Below, piece by piece: positions 54,838-63,439 of a DNA stretch of 64,000 nt. Each line of letters starts with the position of its first letter. The first letter of the stretch is position 1. The DNA is taken from contig NZ_CAKKNC010000007.1 of assembly GCF_918741285.1 (NCBI RefSeq), forward strand, positions 148,737 through 212,736, in the 5' to 3' direction. The notes beneath the pieces were generated by a model. The model was not told the origin of the DNA. It ran no database searches and saw only the letters and a list, made by a program, of their open reading frames with translations. This DNA comes from Sphingobium sp. CECT 9361. GTDB lineage: Bacteria; Pseudomonadota; Alphaproteobacteria; Sphingomonadales; Sphingomonadaceae. Position numbers and translations under genes: made by a program.

Positions 54838-55176
54838 TCAATGTTCGCTTTGATAGACGCCGATTTCATGACCTGCAGGGTCGACGATATGGAAACGCCG
54901 TCCGCCCGGATAGGCGAAGATCGGCACACGCAACGTCCCGCCTGCCGCCGTTGCCGAAGCCAGCGCAGCTTCCAGATCGGTGACTTCGATAAGTGGCAGG
55001 ACCGGCGGCGTGGGCTGCGTAGTGTCCGCATTAAATCCGACCGTGGTGGCGCCGCCTTCGATCGCGGCATAGTCGGGACCGTATTCGGTAAAGGTCCAAC
55101 CGAAAGCGTTTTCGTAAAAAGGCCGGACAGTTGCGATGCTCTCCACCGACAATTCGACATAGTTGAGTTTGGCCAT
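54838..55176 (-). CDS. VOC-family (glyoxalase/bleomycin resistance fold) protein
   Basis: A 112-residue protein with the paired beta-alpha-beta-beta-beta modules: MAKLNYVELSVESIATVRPFYENAFGW at the N-terminus and FHIVDPAGHEIGVYQ at the C-terminus. Its substrate is unknown. The ATG at 55176 gives the usual start, while the reading frame remains open far upstream (to 55503) in sequence that overlaps the DUF6456 gene. Confidence 0.88.
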   Translation of the reverse strand: MAKLNYVELSVESIATVRPFYENAFGWTFTEYGPDYAAIEGGATTVGFNADTTQPTPPVLPLIEVTDLEAALASATAAGGTLRVPIFAYPGGRRFHIVDPAGHEIGVYQSEH

Positions 55177-55238
55177 GAGTCGCGCTCCTTTGTTCCTGAT
55201 ATGTACGTATCGAGATTGGCGCGATGTGCAAGCCGCCG

Positions 55239-55715
55239 TCAGGACATGCGATAAAAATCCGCGACCCTGTCCAGCGCCAATGTCAGCACCAGCTTCCCCG
55301 CCCGACTGGGCCATTGCAGCGCCTTTTCTGCAGCCGCCAACCCTTCGCCAGCGCAAGCGACCCGCCATAGAATATTGGCAAGGCCCGGTCCCGCGGCGCG
55401 AATGGCGGCATCGAACCGCTCCCTTGCCGACAGTTGCCCTACGGTCGGATCGGATATGCCGGGGCCGGCGCGCTTGGCCTTCGCGACAGGCGCGGGATCC
55501 CATCGCATCGTCACTCGTGCGCCAAGGCCCGCCCGCTCCCAGTCGCGACGCAGCGCTTCCCCCGCGAGAAATTGCCGGTCGGTCAGCTTGCCGCGCGCGT
55601 GAAGCCAGGTCAGCGGCGATTCACACAGATTGACCATCACCACACGCAGATCGCCCTCCCCATCTTCGATGGTCCGGGCAATCCTGTGAGCGGCTTGAGG
55701 TGCTGATTGAGACAT
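55239..55715 (-). CDS. DUF6456 domain protein
   Basis: A 158-residue protein. The block ESPLTWLHARGKLTDRQFLAGEALRRDW and the later ARVTMRWD match the DUF6456 family of alphaproteobacterial proteins with no known activity. It is divergent from the XRE regulator. Confidence 0.8.
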   Translation of the reverse strand: MSQSAPQAAHRIARTIEDGEGDLRVVMVNLCESPLTWLHARGKLTDRQFLAGEALRRDWERAGLGARVTMRWDPAPVAKAKRAGPGISDPTVGQLSARERFDAAIRAAGPGLANILWRVACAGEGLAAAEKALQWPSRAGKLVLTLALDRVADFYRMS

Positions 55716-55806
55716 GGGTGCTCCCGCAAATAGTGGCCCTCACCTCTTGCTCCAGCGGACGATATGTAGGACAGAGGAAAACCATATAGGTTATAGGATT
55801 TCCACA

Positions 55807-56370
55807 ATGATCACCCGAATTCGTGACGTTCGCAAAGCGAAGGGATTGACGCTGGAGGATGTGGCGCTGCGATGCGATCCGCCCACTACGGCGCAGACGA
55901 TCGGGCGACTGGAAACGGGAATGCGCACGGTTTCGGTCGGCTGGCTGAACAGGATCGCGACGGCATTGGGCGTTTCATCCGCCGATCTGGTCGATATGCC
56001 GGGTCAGGAAACTCTTCCGGTTGCAGCGCTGATCGGCCCCGAGGGCGCGCGCGCACCGACCAGCGCCATGATCCTCATTCCACCGACAGCTTCGGGTGCG
56101 ATGGTGGGCGTCCGCGTGATCGCGAGCATCGGCGATTATCGAGGCGGCGACGAGATATGGTGTGAGCGGATCGCGGCGGATGGCTACGCGCAGGCGCTGA
56201 ACCGCGACATATTGGTGCCGCGACCGGGTGGACGATTCCTGTTCGGACGGCTGATCGGGCGCGATGCGGGGATGGTCCACATCCTGCCGCTGGGGACAGG
56301 ATCGCGGCAGCAGGTGCTGGCCGACCCACCATGGGCCGCCATCGCCAGAAAACTCGTACGGAACCTCTAG
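55807..56370 (+). CDS. XRE-family helix-turn-helix regulator
   Basis: A 187-residue protein. The N-terminal HTH begins MITRIRDVRKAKGLTLEDVALRC and includes TTAQTIGRLETGMRTVS; the C-terminal half, with RVIASIGDYRGGDEIWCERI, looks like an S24-type beta-fold without an evident Ser/Lys protease dyad, so it is probably a sensor domain. The ATG at 55807 is chosen; an open frame extends to 55714. Confidence 0.85.
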   Translation: MITRIRDVRKAKGLTLEDVALRCDPPTTAQTIGRLETGMRTVSVGWLNRIATALGVSSADLVDMPGQETLPVAALIGPEGARAPTSAMILIPPTASGAMVGVRVIASIGDYRGGDEIWCERIAADGYAQALNRDILVPRPGGRFLFGRLIGRDAGMVHILPLGTGSRQQVLADPPWAAIARKLVRNL

Positions 56371-56417
56371 ATAATGCAGCTAACCCGCTGTTAAGTATGA
56401 TCGTATAAGCAGGCAGT

Positions 56418-57590
56418 ATGACAATTCGCGTCCTCATGCTGTCCACGCTGTTCCCTGACATCAGCCGTCCCAATTTCGGCGTCTTCGTCGAGCGACAAGC
56501 GCGGGAACTGGCGAGCCGACCGGAGGCGTATGTGACGGTGGTGGCACCCATCGGCATACCGCCCTGGCCGCTTTCCAACGCCGATCATTATCAACCGCTT
56601 ACCCGGTTGCCGGAGAAGGAACGGTGGCGCGACCTGACGGTCTATCGGCCCCGCTTTCCTATTCTCCCGAAGATCGGTGGACGCTTCAACGTCGCCACCA
56701 TGACGCACGCAATCATGCCGCTGATCCGTCGCCTGCATGGCGAGCGGCCTTTCGATGTGATCGACGCCAGCTTCTTCTATCCAGATGGCCCCGTCGCGGC
56801 CAACATCGCCAAGGCGCTGGATATTCCTTTCTCGGTCAAGGCGCGCGGTGCCGACATCCACCATTGGGGCCATGCGCCCGCTACGCGTAAGGCCGTGCTG
56901 CGCGCCGGGACGCAGGCGGCGGGGTTGCTTGCCGTATCGGGCGCGATGAAGCGATCCATGGTCGCACTCGGCATGGATCCCGACAAGATCGCCGTGCATT
57001 ACACCGGCGTCGATCTGGACCGCTTCGCGATCATGGATCGGGCGGCCGCCAAATCCGAACTCGACCTTGCCGGTCCGGTGGTGCTGAGCGTGGGGGCATT
57101 GATCCCGCGTAAGGGGCAGGACCTGTTGATCTGCGCCCTCCCCAGCCTGCCGGACGTGACGCTCATCCTGATCGGCGAAGGACCGGAGCGCGGCAATCTG
57201 CAATCGCTGGCCGAACGGCTGGGCGTAGCCGATCGCGTGGGCATATTGGGCGCCGTACCGCATGACCGCCTGCCGCAGTTTCTGGCCGCAGCCGATGTGA
57301 TGGCTTTGCCATCCGCCTCCGAAGGGTTGGCCAATGCCTGGGTCGAGGCGCTGGCCTGCGGCACCCCCATCGTCATTAGCGACGTGGGCGGCGCACGCGA
57401 ACTGGTGGATCGCCCGGAGGCAGGTCGCATCGTAGGCCGCGAACCGACAGAGATAGCCGCCGCCGTGCGCGAACTGATCGACAATCCGCCGGATCGGGAG
57501 GCAACGCGAGAAACGGCCTTACGCTTTACGTGGAAGGCGAATGGCGACGCGCTGCTGGCGCATTTACAGGGGATTGCGGGTAAGGTTTAG
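56418..57590 (+). CDS. GT4-family glycosyltransferase
   Basis: A 390-residue retaining glycosyltransferase with two Rossmann-like domains. The C-terminal donor-site signature is ASEGLANAWVEALACGTPIVISDVGG, including the catalytic-type glutamates, and VGALIPRKGQDLLI begins the second domain. The acceptor is unknown. The absence of other polysaccharide genes leaves its pathway open. Confidence 0.92.
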   Translation: MTIRVLMLSTLFPDISRPNFGVFVERQARELASRPEAYVTVVAPIGIPPWPLSNADHYQPLTRLPEKERWRDLTVYRPRFPILPKIGGRFNVATMTHAIMPLIRRLHGERPFDVIDASFFYPDGPVAANIAKALDIPFSVKARGADIHHWGHAPATRKAVLRAGTQAAGLLAVSGAMKRSMVALGMDPDKIAVHYTGVDLDRFAIMDRAAAKSELDLAGPVVLSVGALIPRKGQDLLICALPSLPDVTLILIGEGPERGNLQSLAERLGVADRVGILGAVPHDRLPQFLAAADVMALPSASEGLANAWVEALACGTPIVISDVGGARELVDRPEAGRIVGREPTEIAAAVRELIDNPPDREATRETALRFTWKANGDALLAHLQGIAGKV

Positions 57591-57706
57591 GAGGGGGCGG
57601 GCTTTCCTTATGCTCATCGAAGGAAGCCACCTTTTGGGGAGGTTGCATCTGTTATGAGTGATTTGAGCTTTAGATCGTATTAAGCTCAGGAGAGTAGTAA
57701 CGGGCC

Positions 57707-58123
57707 ATGTTCTATGGATCGCAAATGGGGCCCAATTGTGAGGCAGGCATAGGACACTTCGAGTTCATCTCAGTTCGTCAACTCGTCAGTGAGGTCGTTT
57801 CCACCATTGTGTGCGCGGCAGGATCTTGGTTTGCGCTAAGGGAATGCCTGCAGAAAGGCTTTATCGATAGGGGCGGACGCAGCCGAATTCCGTTTGTGCC
57901 GCGGATAATAACACTTCACGATAACCCTGAACTGTTCACAATCTGTTGCTTGGGTATTGGGCTAATAGGTGTCGGGGCGGCCGTCTATTGGTTCGGCTTG
58001 GGAAGAGCTATTTATCGACGGTCGCGCGGAAGACCCAGAGCACTGCGCTTCATCCGGAGATACAAGAATCCCCAAGCACTAACGTATCCCCGATTGTTTC
58101 GCAGAAAACCGCCAACGGATTGA
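57707..58123 (+). CDS. Orphan membrane protein of unknown function
   Basis: A 138-residue protein with two probable transmembrane segments (about 26-43 and 76-97) and a basic C-terminal tail. I do not recognise it. Codon use is more AT-rich than in the neighbours, which may indicate recent acquisition or a dubious gene. An AGGAGAG lies about 13 bases ahead of the ATG. Confidence 0.5.
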   Translation: MFYGSQMGPNCEAGIGHFEFISVRQLVSEVVSTIVCAAGSWFALRECLQKGFIDRGGRSRIPFVPRIITLHDNPELFTICCLGIGLIGVGAAVYWFGLGRAIYRRSRGRPRALRFIRRYKNPQALTYPRLFRRKPPTD

Positions 58124-58192
58124 CACAAGTGGCTTTCTTTAAGTCGCTCAGAGTAATTTGCGGCATTGAAATCAGACCGCACGCTACCCACC

Positions 58193-58582
58193 CTACAACG
58201 CCATCAATGCCGCAATGACCTGCCGATCCTCCGACCGCAGCACGCCCCAGGCGCGCGCGGCGGCGCGGCTGTCCATGACTTCGACGCCAACTCCGCGGGC
58301 TTCCATCGCGCGGACGAAGGCGCGAGGCGGCTGGATCAGGCCGATGCCGGTGCCGAGCAGCAGAAATTCGGGAACAGGCTCCAGCGTCGCGAGCGGCCCC
58401 AAGGCCTCCAGCGTGATCGCTTCGGCGGCCGGAGCGTCGTCCCACGGCCATGCTTCGGTCGGGCTGAGCAACACGCCACCGGGAAACACAGTTTCCTGCA
58501 GGCGGAAACCGCGCCCGGTAAAGCCGGTGATGCGCGGGCCAGCATAGCCGCCGTCCCGCCGCATTTCCATTCCGGTCGTCAT
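58193..58582 (-). CDS. Mth938-like domain protein
   Basis: A 129-residue protein of the Mth938/DUF498/NDUFAF3 family. The segment PEFLLLGTGIGLIQPP and the adjacent FVRAMEARGVGVEVMDSRAAARAWGVL are typical. The human relative is a complex I assembly factor. It begins 11 bases downstream of secF on the same strand, the usual alphaproteobacterial arrangement. Confidence 0.88.
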   Translation of the reverse strand: MTTGMEMRRDGGYAGPRITGFTGRGFRLQETVFPGGVLLSPTEAWPWDDAPAAEAITLEALGPLATLEPVPEFLLLGTGIGLIQPPRAFVRAMEARGVGVEVMDSRAAARAWGVLRSEDRQVIAALMAL

Positions 58583-58592
58583 GTGCGATCGA

Positions 58593-59564
58593 TCAGGGCT
58601 TCGCGCCGTCGCCTACGCGCTCGGCCTTCGACGATATGCCGCCAGACTTCTTTTCGGCAGGTTCGGGCTTCAGGCCAAGGCTGATGAGCAGCGAGGACGA
58701 CACATAAACCGAAGAGTAGGTGCCGATGACGATGCCCAGCATCATCGCCGCCGAGAAGCCACGCAGCACATGCCCGCCGAACGCCAGCAACGCGCCGAGC
58801 GCCAGCATAACCGTTACCGACGTCATCACCGTGCGCGGCAGCGTTTCGTTGACGGACAAGTCGATCAGCGACTTCATGTCCATCTTGCGATATTTGCGCA
58901 TGTTTTCGCGGATACGGTCGTCGATTACCATTTTGTCGTTGATCGAGTAGCCCACGATGGTCAGCACGGCGGCCACGATATTGAGGTCGAATTCCAGCCG
59001 CGTGATCGCGAAGAAGCCGAGCGTCATCAGCACGTCGTGCATGATCGCAACGAACGTCGAGACGCCGAACTGCCATTCGTAGCGGAACCACGAGAACACC
59101 GCGATGCCGACCACCGCGAGCAGCACCGCGAGAATACCGTTCTGGATCAACTCGCCCGAAACCTTGCCCGACACCGCGTCGTAACGGCTGAAGGTCACGC
59201 CGGGATATTTGGCTTCAACGGTCGATTGCACCTGACGCACCAGCTTGTCGGTCGCGCCGTCGTCCGTGCTTTCAGGCAAGGGCAGACGGATCGACACAGT
59301 GCGCGGATCGCCGAACTGCTGCAACGAGACTTCGCCGACATTCATCGCGTCGATATCGCTGCGCACCTTGTCGAGCGGTGGCGGCGAAGCGAATTTCGCT
59401 TCGACCATAAGGCCGCCGACAAAATCGACGCCCATGTTGAGGCCGCGCACACCGACCGCCGCGACCGCCAGCACCGTCAGGATCGCGGTGATCGCAAAGG
59501 CAATCTTGCGAACGCGGACGAAGCCGATGTTCGTATTGTCGGGAACGAATTTGAGGAGTTTCAT
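58593..59564 (-). CDS. secF: Protein translocase subunit SecF
   Basis: A 323-residue inner-membrane subunit with six transmembrane helices and a periplasmic P1 region. The SecF sequences GVDFVGGLMVEAKF, VGYSINDKMVIDDRIREN and TSVTVMLALGALLAFGG are present. With SecD it uses the proton motive force to complete Sec export. Downstream of secD with a 122-base gap that contains an inverted repeat. Confidence 0.96.
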   Translation of the reverse strand: MKLLKFVPDNTNIGFVRVRKIAFAITAILTVLAVAAVGVRGLNMGVDFVGGLMVEAKFASPPPLDKVRSDIDAMNVGEVSLQQFGDPRTVSIRLPLPESTDDGATDKLVRQVQSTVEAKYPGVTFSRYDAVSGKVSGELIQNGILAVLLAVVGIAVFSWFRYEWQFGVSTFVAIMHDVLMTLGFFAITRLEFDLNIVAAVLTIVGYSINDKMVIDDRIRENMRKYRKMDMKSLIDLSVNETLPRTVMTSVTVMLALGALLAFGGHVLRGFSAAMMLGIVIGTYSSVYVSSSLLISLGLKPEPAEKKSGGISSKAERVGDGAKP

Positions 59565-59590
59565 TGCGTTATTCCGATCTCACCTTGCCG

Positions 59591-59667
59591 CCGTTCGCCC
59601 TGAGCTTGTCGAAGGGCTGCTCTTCTTGAAAGGAAGAACAAGGCTTCGACAGGCTCAGCCCGAACGG
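59591..59667. repeat. Long inverted repeat in the secD-secF gap
   Basis: CCGTTCGCCCTGAGCTTGTC (first 20 bases, arm 59591-59614) is matched by an inverted arm at 59644-59667 with two mismatches. A small inner hairpin lies between. The arms contain CTGAGC...GTCGAAG, a sequence widely repeated between sphingomonad genes. On the minus strand it can form a strong hairpin ahead of secF. Confidence 0.7.
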
Positions 59668-59686
59668 GGGGAGAGGGATTGTCATA

Positions 59687-61288
59687 TCAAATATTCAAAT
59701 CGGCCGGGCGGGCACGGCGGAGCCATGTCGCCACCACCAGACGGGTGAAGGTCACTGCGGTAAACACCGAGGTTGCAATACCGATCAGCAGCACGATGGC
59801 GAAACCCTTGACCGGGCCGGACCCCAAAGCAAGCATGATGCCGCCAGCGATGGCATGCGTCACGTTCGCTTCGAAAATCGTGCGGGTCGCTTCCTTGTAG
59901 CCGAATTCGACCGATTGCACCACGCCGCGCCCGCGCCGTCGCTCTTCGCGAATACGTTCGTAGATCAGCACGTTGGCGTCCACCGCCGTACCGATGGTCA
60001 GCACGAACCCGGCGATGCCCGGCAGAGTCAGCGTTGCGTTGAGCAAACCCATCACGCCCAGGATGACCAGGATATTGATGACCACGGCCATGTTCGCATA
60101 CATGCCGAACCGACCGTAGCTTAGGAACATGAAGATCGCGACGGCACTGGCAGCGACGACCGATGCGATGATACCGGCCCGGATCGAGTCCGCGCCAAGC
60201 TGCGGCCCGACGGTCCGTTCTTCCACGACCTTCAGCGCGACGGGCAGCTTGCCCGAGCGGAGCGCAATCGCAAGCTGGTTCGCGCTTTCCACCGTGAAGC
60301 TGCCACTGATCTGCGCGGTGCCGCCCAGAATGGGTTCGTTGATGTTCGGCGCGGACAGCACCTTGCCGTCCAGAATGATCGCGAACGGGCGGTTGACGTT
60401 TTCACTCGTCACCTTGCCGAATTTGCGGCCACCCGATGCGTTGAAGCGGATCGAGACTGCGGGCAGATTGCCTTGCTGCTCATACACCTGCGTCGCGTCG
60501 GTCAGTTCGTCGCCCGACACCATTACCTGACGCTTCACCGCGATAAACGGTACGCCCGAGGGATTGGTGGGATATGGCAGCACTTCGCTGCCCACCGGCG
60601 CGCGGCCCTGCCCCACTTCGGCCGGGTTGGCCGTGAAATCGACCAGCTTGAATTCCAGTTTGGCGGTCTGACCCAGTAGATCCTTGAGCTGCTTGGGGTC
60701 TTGCAGACCCGGCACCTGAACAACGATGCGATTGTCGCCCTGTCGCACGATGCTCGGCTCGCGCGTGCCCAGTTCGTCGATGCGCTTGCGGATGACTTCG
60801 GTGGCGACTTCCATCGCGCTGTTGACCGAAGCAGCGATGCCTGCATCGGTCGGGCTGAGGACGATCGTGCTGCTGTCCACCACCGTCACGTCGAAATCGC
60901 GCTGCCCGGTCATCCCTGCGCCCTGCGTCAGCGGACGAATGCGCTCCACGGCGGCATCGACCTGTGCAGGATTGCGGACCATGAAGGACAGTTTGCCGTC
61001 GCGCCGCGAAATGTCACCAATCGCGATTCGCGGATCGCCCCGGCGCAATTCCGTGCGAATCTGATCTTCCATGTTGGTCAGGCGCGCCTTGGTCACGTCA
61101 TCGGTGCTTGCCTCCAGCAGCAAGTGGCTGCCGCCCGACAGATCAAGGCCCAGATTGACGCGCACCTGCATGGCCTTTGGCCACTGATTGGTAATGCGTT
61201 CGGGCAAGAAGCTGGGGATCGCGCACAAAATGCCGATACCCAGCGTCAACAGAATGAGCGTTATCTTCCAACGCGGAAAGGTCAGCAT
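59687..61288 (-). CDS. secD: Protein translocase subunit SecD
   Basis: A 533-residue membrane protein with six transmembrane helices and a large periplasmic P1 domain. Diagnostic stretches are LGLDLSGGSHLLLE near the N-terminus and VLTIGTAVDANVLIYERIREE. It forms the SecDF complex with secF and lies just downstream of yajC. Confidence 0.96.
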   Translation of the reverse strand: MLTFPRWKITLILLTLGIGILCAIPSFLPERITNQWPKAMQVRVNLGLDLSGGSHLLLEASTDDVTKARLTNMEDQIRTELRRGDPRIAIGDISRRDGKLSFMVRNPAQVDAAVERIRPLTQGAGMTGQRDFDVTVVDSSTIVLSPTDAGIAASVNSAMEVATEVIRKRIDELGTREPSIVRQGDNRIVVQVPGLQDPKQLKDLLGQTAKLEFKLVDFTANPAEVGQGRAPVGSEVLPYPTNPSGVPFIAVKRQVMVSGDELTDATQVYEQQGNLPAVSIRFNASGGRKFGKVTSENVNRPFAIILDGKVLSAPNINEPILGGTAQISGSFTVESANQLAIALRSGKLPVALKVVEERTVGPQLGADSIRAGIIASVVAASAVAIFMFLSYGRFGMYANMAVVINILVILGVMGLLNATLTLPGIAGFVLTIGTAVDANVLIYERIREERRRGRGVVQSVEFGYKEATRTIFEANVTHAIAGGIMLALGSGPVKGFAIVLLIGIATSVFTAVTFTRLVVATWLRRARPADLNI

Positions 61289-61292
61289 AGGG

Positions 61293-61640
61293 TTAGTCGT
61301 TCGCCGGTTTTGCAGTCACGGGGTCGATCACGTCAGACAATGTTGCCTTGACCGCGCGCACCTTCATACCCGGCGCCAGCTCCACATCGACATACAGGTC
61401 GTCGACCCGCACCACTTTGCCAACCAAGCCGCCGCCAGTGATGACCTGATCGTTCTTCTTTACCGCGTCCAGCTTTGCCTTGTGCTTTTTCATCCGCGTT
61501 TGCTGCGGACGGATGAGCAGGAAATAGAACACGACGAAGATCAGAACCAGCGGCAGGACATTCGCAATGATCCCGGCAGTCCCGCCCGAAGAGCCGGTGC
61601 CCGATGCGGCGGCTTGGGCAAAGGCAGGGGTGATGAACAT
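61293..61640 (-). CDS. yajC: Preprotein translocase subunit YajC
   Basis: A 115-residue protein with one transmembrane helix (VLPLVLIFVVFYFLLIRPQ) and a cytoplasmic domain with the YajC pattern KNDQVITGGGLVGKV. The ATG at 61640 is chosen; an upstream frame start at 61694 falls in the leader that holds a hairpin. It ends four bases before secD. Confidence 0.93.
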   Translation of the reverse strand: MFITPAFAQAAASGTGSSGGTAGIIANVLPLVLIFVVFYFLLIRPQQTRMKKHKAKLDAVKKNDQVITGGGLVGKVVRVDDLYVDVELAPGMKVRAVKATLSDVIDPVTAKPAND

Positions 61641-61671
61641 GAAGACACTTTCAAGTCTGAGAAAAATGCGC

Positions 61672-61700
61672 GGACCTGTGGCACGAGATACCACAGGACC
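61672..61700 (-). promoter_or_regulatory. Hairpin in the yajC leader
   Basis: Two 10-base arms (61672-61681 and 61691-61700) are inverted copies with one mismatch and a 9-base loop, ending 31 bases upstream of the yajC start. There is no T-run. Its function is unknown. Confidence 0.35.
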
Positions 61701-61881
61701 AAGGGCGCGCGGCTAACACAAACGGTGCGTAGGAGGCAACATCAATAGCAGGATCGTCAGCAGTTCGGGCGGAAAAGCCGATAGGTCAAAACGGACAAGG
61801 CGGGAATATCACGCAGCGAACAAGAAGCTATGAGACCCCCTTGCATCTTCCCCCACATCCGCCTAAACGCCGCCCTCCGGT

Positions 61882-61958
61882 CGGGACGTAGCGCAGCCTG
61901 GTAGCGCATCACACTGGGGGTGTGGGGGTCGGAGGTTCGAATCCTCTCGTCCCGACCA
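61882..61958 (+). tRNA. tRNA-Pro (anticodon GGG)
   Basis: A complete cloverleaf of 77 bases with encoded CCA. The acceptor arms CGGGACG and CGTCCCG pair, the anticodon GGG is at 61916-61918 and the T-arm is GAGGTTCGAATCCTC. It lies at the edge of an apparently accessory region to its right; tRNA genes are common integration sites. Confidence 0.96.
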
Positions 61959-62013
61959 AGATTTCAATGACTTAGCCGATATTTTTACCCCGCCGGGGGC
62001 CGCCAAAATCGCT

Positions 62014-62034
62014 CTGGTGGTGCGCTGGTGGTGC
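62014..62034. repeat. Tandem direct repeat near the tRNA-Pro boundary
   Basis: CTGGTGGTGC occurs twice (62014-62023 and 62025-62034), separated by one base, in the 187-base gap between the tRNA and the first accessory gene. No other feature is apparent in this gap. Confidence 0.4.
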
Positions 62035-62145
62035 AAAATTATTTTGGACACCGGCTACGCTGCGCATCATGACGCGCCGATATTGAACATCGCGGACACC
62101 CTCCGGATTGAAGATTCGCCTCCCGGTGCTTATGCCAGCGGATAG

Positions 62146-63054
62146 ATGCGAGAACCCTTGCCTCTTCGCCCCGCCGAGTTTGTCAAAATTCGGGATGGCT
62201 ATATTGCGTTTCTGAGGCAACCCGCAGGAACGTCCCTGCAAACCGTCATCTCGGATACGGTTCGCGACGCGATGGCATCAGCGGCAAGGCGCGGACGCAA
62301 ACGTCGCAATGGACTCCACTTTGCGCAATTAGCCTCGGTGGTGGTCGTATTGCTAGCTGTGGTCCTGATCGCTGCTCAGGATCGGATCACATACGGCGGC
62401 GGCTTGGTTCTGCTTTTTGCCGGAGGCGGCACCTTCATATGGGCGCGCAAACGCGCCAAGGTGCGCGATGAACCGGAAATCGAGGAAATCCTTACCGAGC
62501 CGGATGAAACGCTTGCACGTAATCTGCGGGCGCTTGACGACTTTCGGAAACAGATCGCCAGCGGCGACATCCCCTGCGTCGAGCGCCTTCCCGATGGGAA
62601 CCTTAAACCTGTTACGAAGAGCGCCCTTCGCGCATTTCTTGCCGATCATGGCACGCTTCTCATTGTCAGCCGGGATCAAAACCTTTGGCAATGCATTCCG
62701 CACCGTCCAATTCCCATGAGCGAATTGCTGGTCAAGCTGGGCGGTCGCGTTGCCCCTGCCCTCGTTACCTCCAGAACATTGCTCGACACCGCCGACCGCG
62801 ATTTATTCGACCGCCGCATGACATGGCTTCTTGCCCATTCCGAAGCAGACCCGCGTGCAAACTCCTTCCGCGAAGCTATCCAAATCATCATAGCCTTGCG
62901 ACGCCCCGAACTCGACGGACTGACCTTCGAGCGGAAGAAGGAAGTCCTTCGCAAAGAAAGCATTAGCGATAGCCGAATGGAAAAAATCCATGCGGGCGTC
63001 TATCCCGCTTTCAACAATTATCTGCGCCAACTGCCCATGCATGAATTCCCGTGA
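62146..63054 (+). CDS. Unrecognised membrane protein of the accessory region
   Basis: A 302-residue protein. Two hydrophobic segments (about residues 61-80 and 84-99) form a likely membrane hairpin after a basic N-terminal part, followed by a charged, mainly helical cytosolic region of about 200 residues. Motifs such as DGNLKPVTKSALRAFLADHG and SRDQNLWQC are not known to me, and no enzyme signature is visible. An ordinary ATG start, and a stop that overlaps a downstream GTG, place it in an accessory cluster with the AlpA-type gene. Confidence 0.6.
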   Translation: MREPLPLRPAEFVKIRDGYIAFLRQPAGTSLQTVISDTVRDAMASAARRGRKRRNGLHFAQLASVVVVLLAVVLIAAQDRITYGGGLVLLFAGGGTFIWARKRAKVRDEPEIEEILTEPDETLARNLRALDDFRKQIASGDIPCVERLPDGNLKPVTKSALRAFLADHGTLLIVSRDQNLWQCIPHRPIPMSELLVKLGGRVAPALVTSRTLLDTADRDLFDRRMTWLLAHSEADPRANSFREAIQIIIALRRPELDGLTFERKKEVLRKESISDSRMEKIHAGVYPAFNNYLRQLPMHEFP

Positions 63055-63128
63055 ATGCGGAACTGAATAGCTTCCAGCGCCTCCCGGAGCCACGTCCTGC
63101 ATTCCAACCAGTGGAAAGGACGCCCCTC

Positions 63129-63326
63129 ATGCCCCCTGATCGAAACCAGCTTTTGACTGTCGTGGACGTGCTCAACGTCACAGGCTTCAAATCCCGAACC
63201 ACTCTCTATCGCCGCGCCCGCAACGGCAGCTTTCCCAGTCCCTGCCACATCGGCGCGGGCAAGATCCGATGGAAATCTGGCGATGTCGAGGACTGGCTGA
63301 ACAGCCTTCAGCCCCGCCGCGACTGA
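63129..63326 (+). CDS. AlpA-family HTH regulator
   Basis: A 65-residue helix-turn-helix protein: LLTVVDVLNVTGFKSRTTLYRRARNGSFP and then IRWKSGDVEDWL, typical of the AlpA/excisionase-like DNA-binding proteins of integrated elements. AAGGA eight bases before the ATG at 63129 supports this start over an upstream GTG at 63051. Such proteins often control element excision or gene expression; no integrase is seen here. Confidence 0.85.
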   Translation: MPPDRNQLLTVVDVLNVTGFKSRTTLYRRARNGSFPSPCHIGAGKIRWKSGDVEDWLNSLQPRRD

Positions 63327-63439
63327 ATCAAAACCCAGACACTGCCCGGCCTTAGCCTGATCGATGGGCGGTCCGGTCGCGGCTGAATCTCCCCGCACAC
63401 AAGAACCTCCGCAATCGTGATTTCACGAAAGGATGACCC

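Noticed and set aside
61863..62051. A small minus-strand frame covering the tRNA-Pro gene
   Set aside because: It is the translated complement of the tRNA, a common annotation artefact with the [11 protein letters not shown] pattern.
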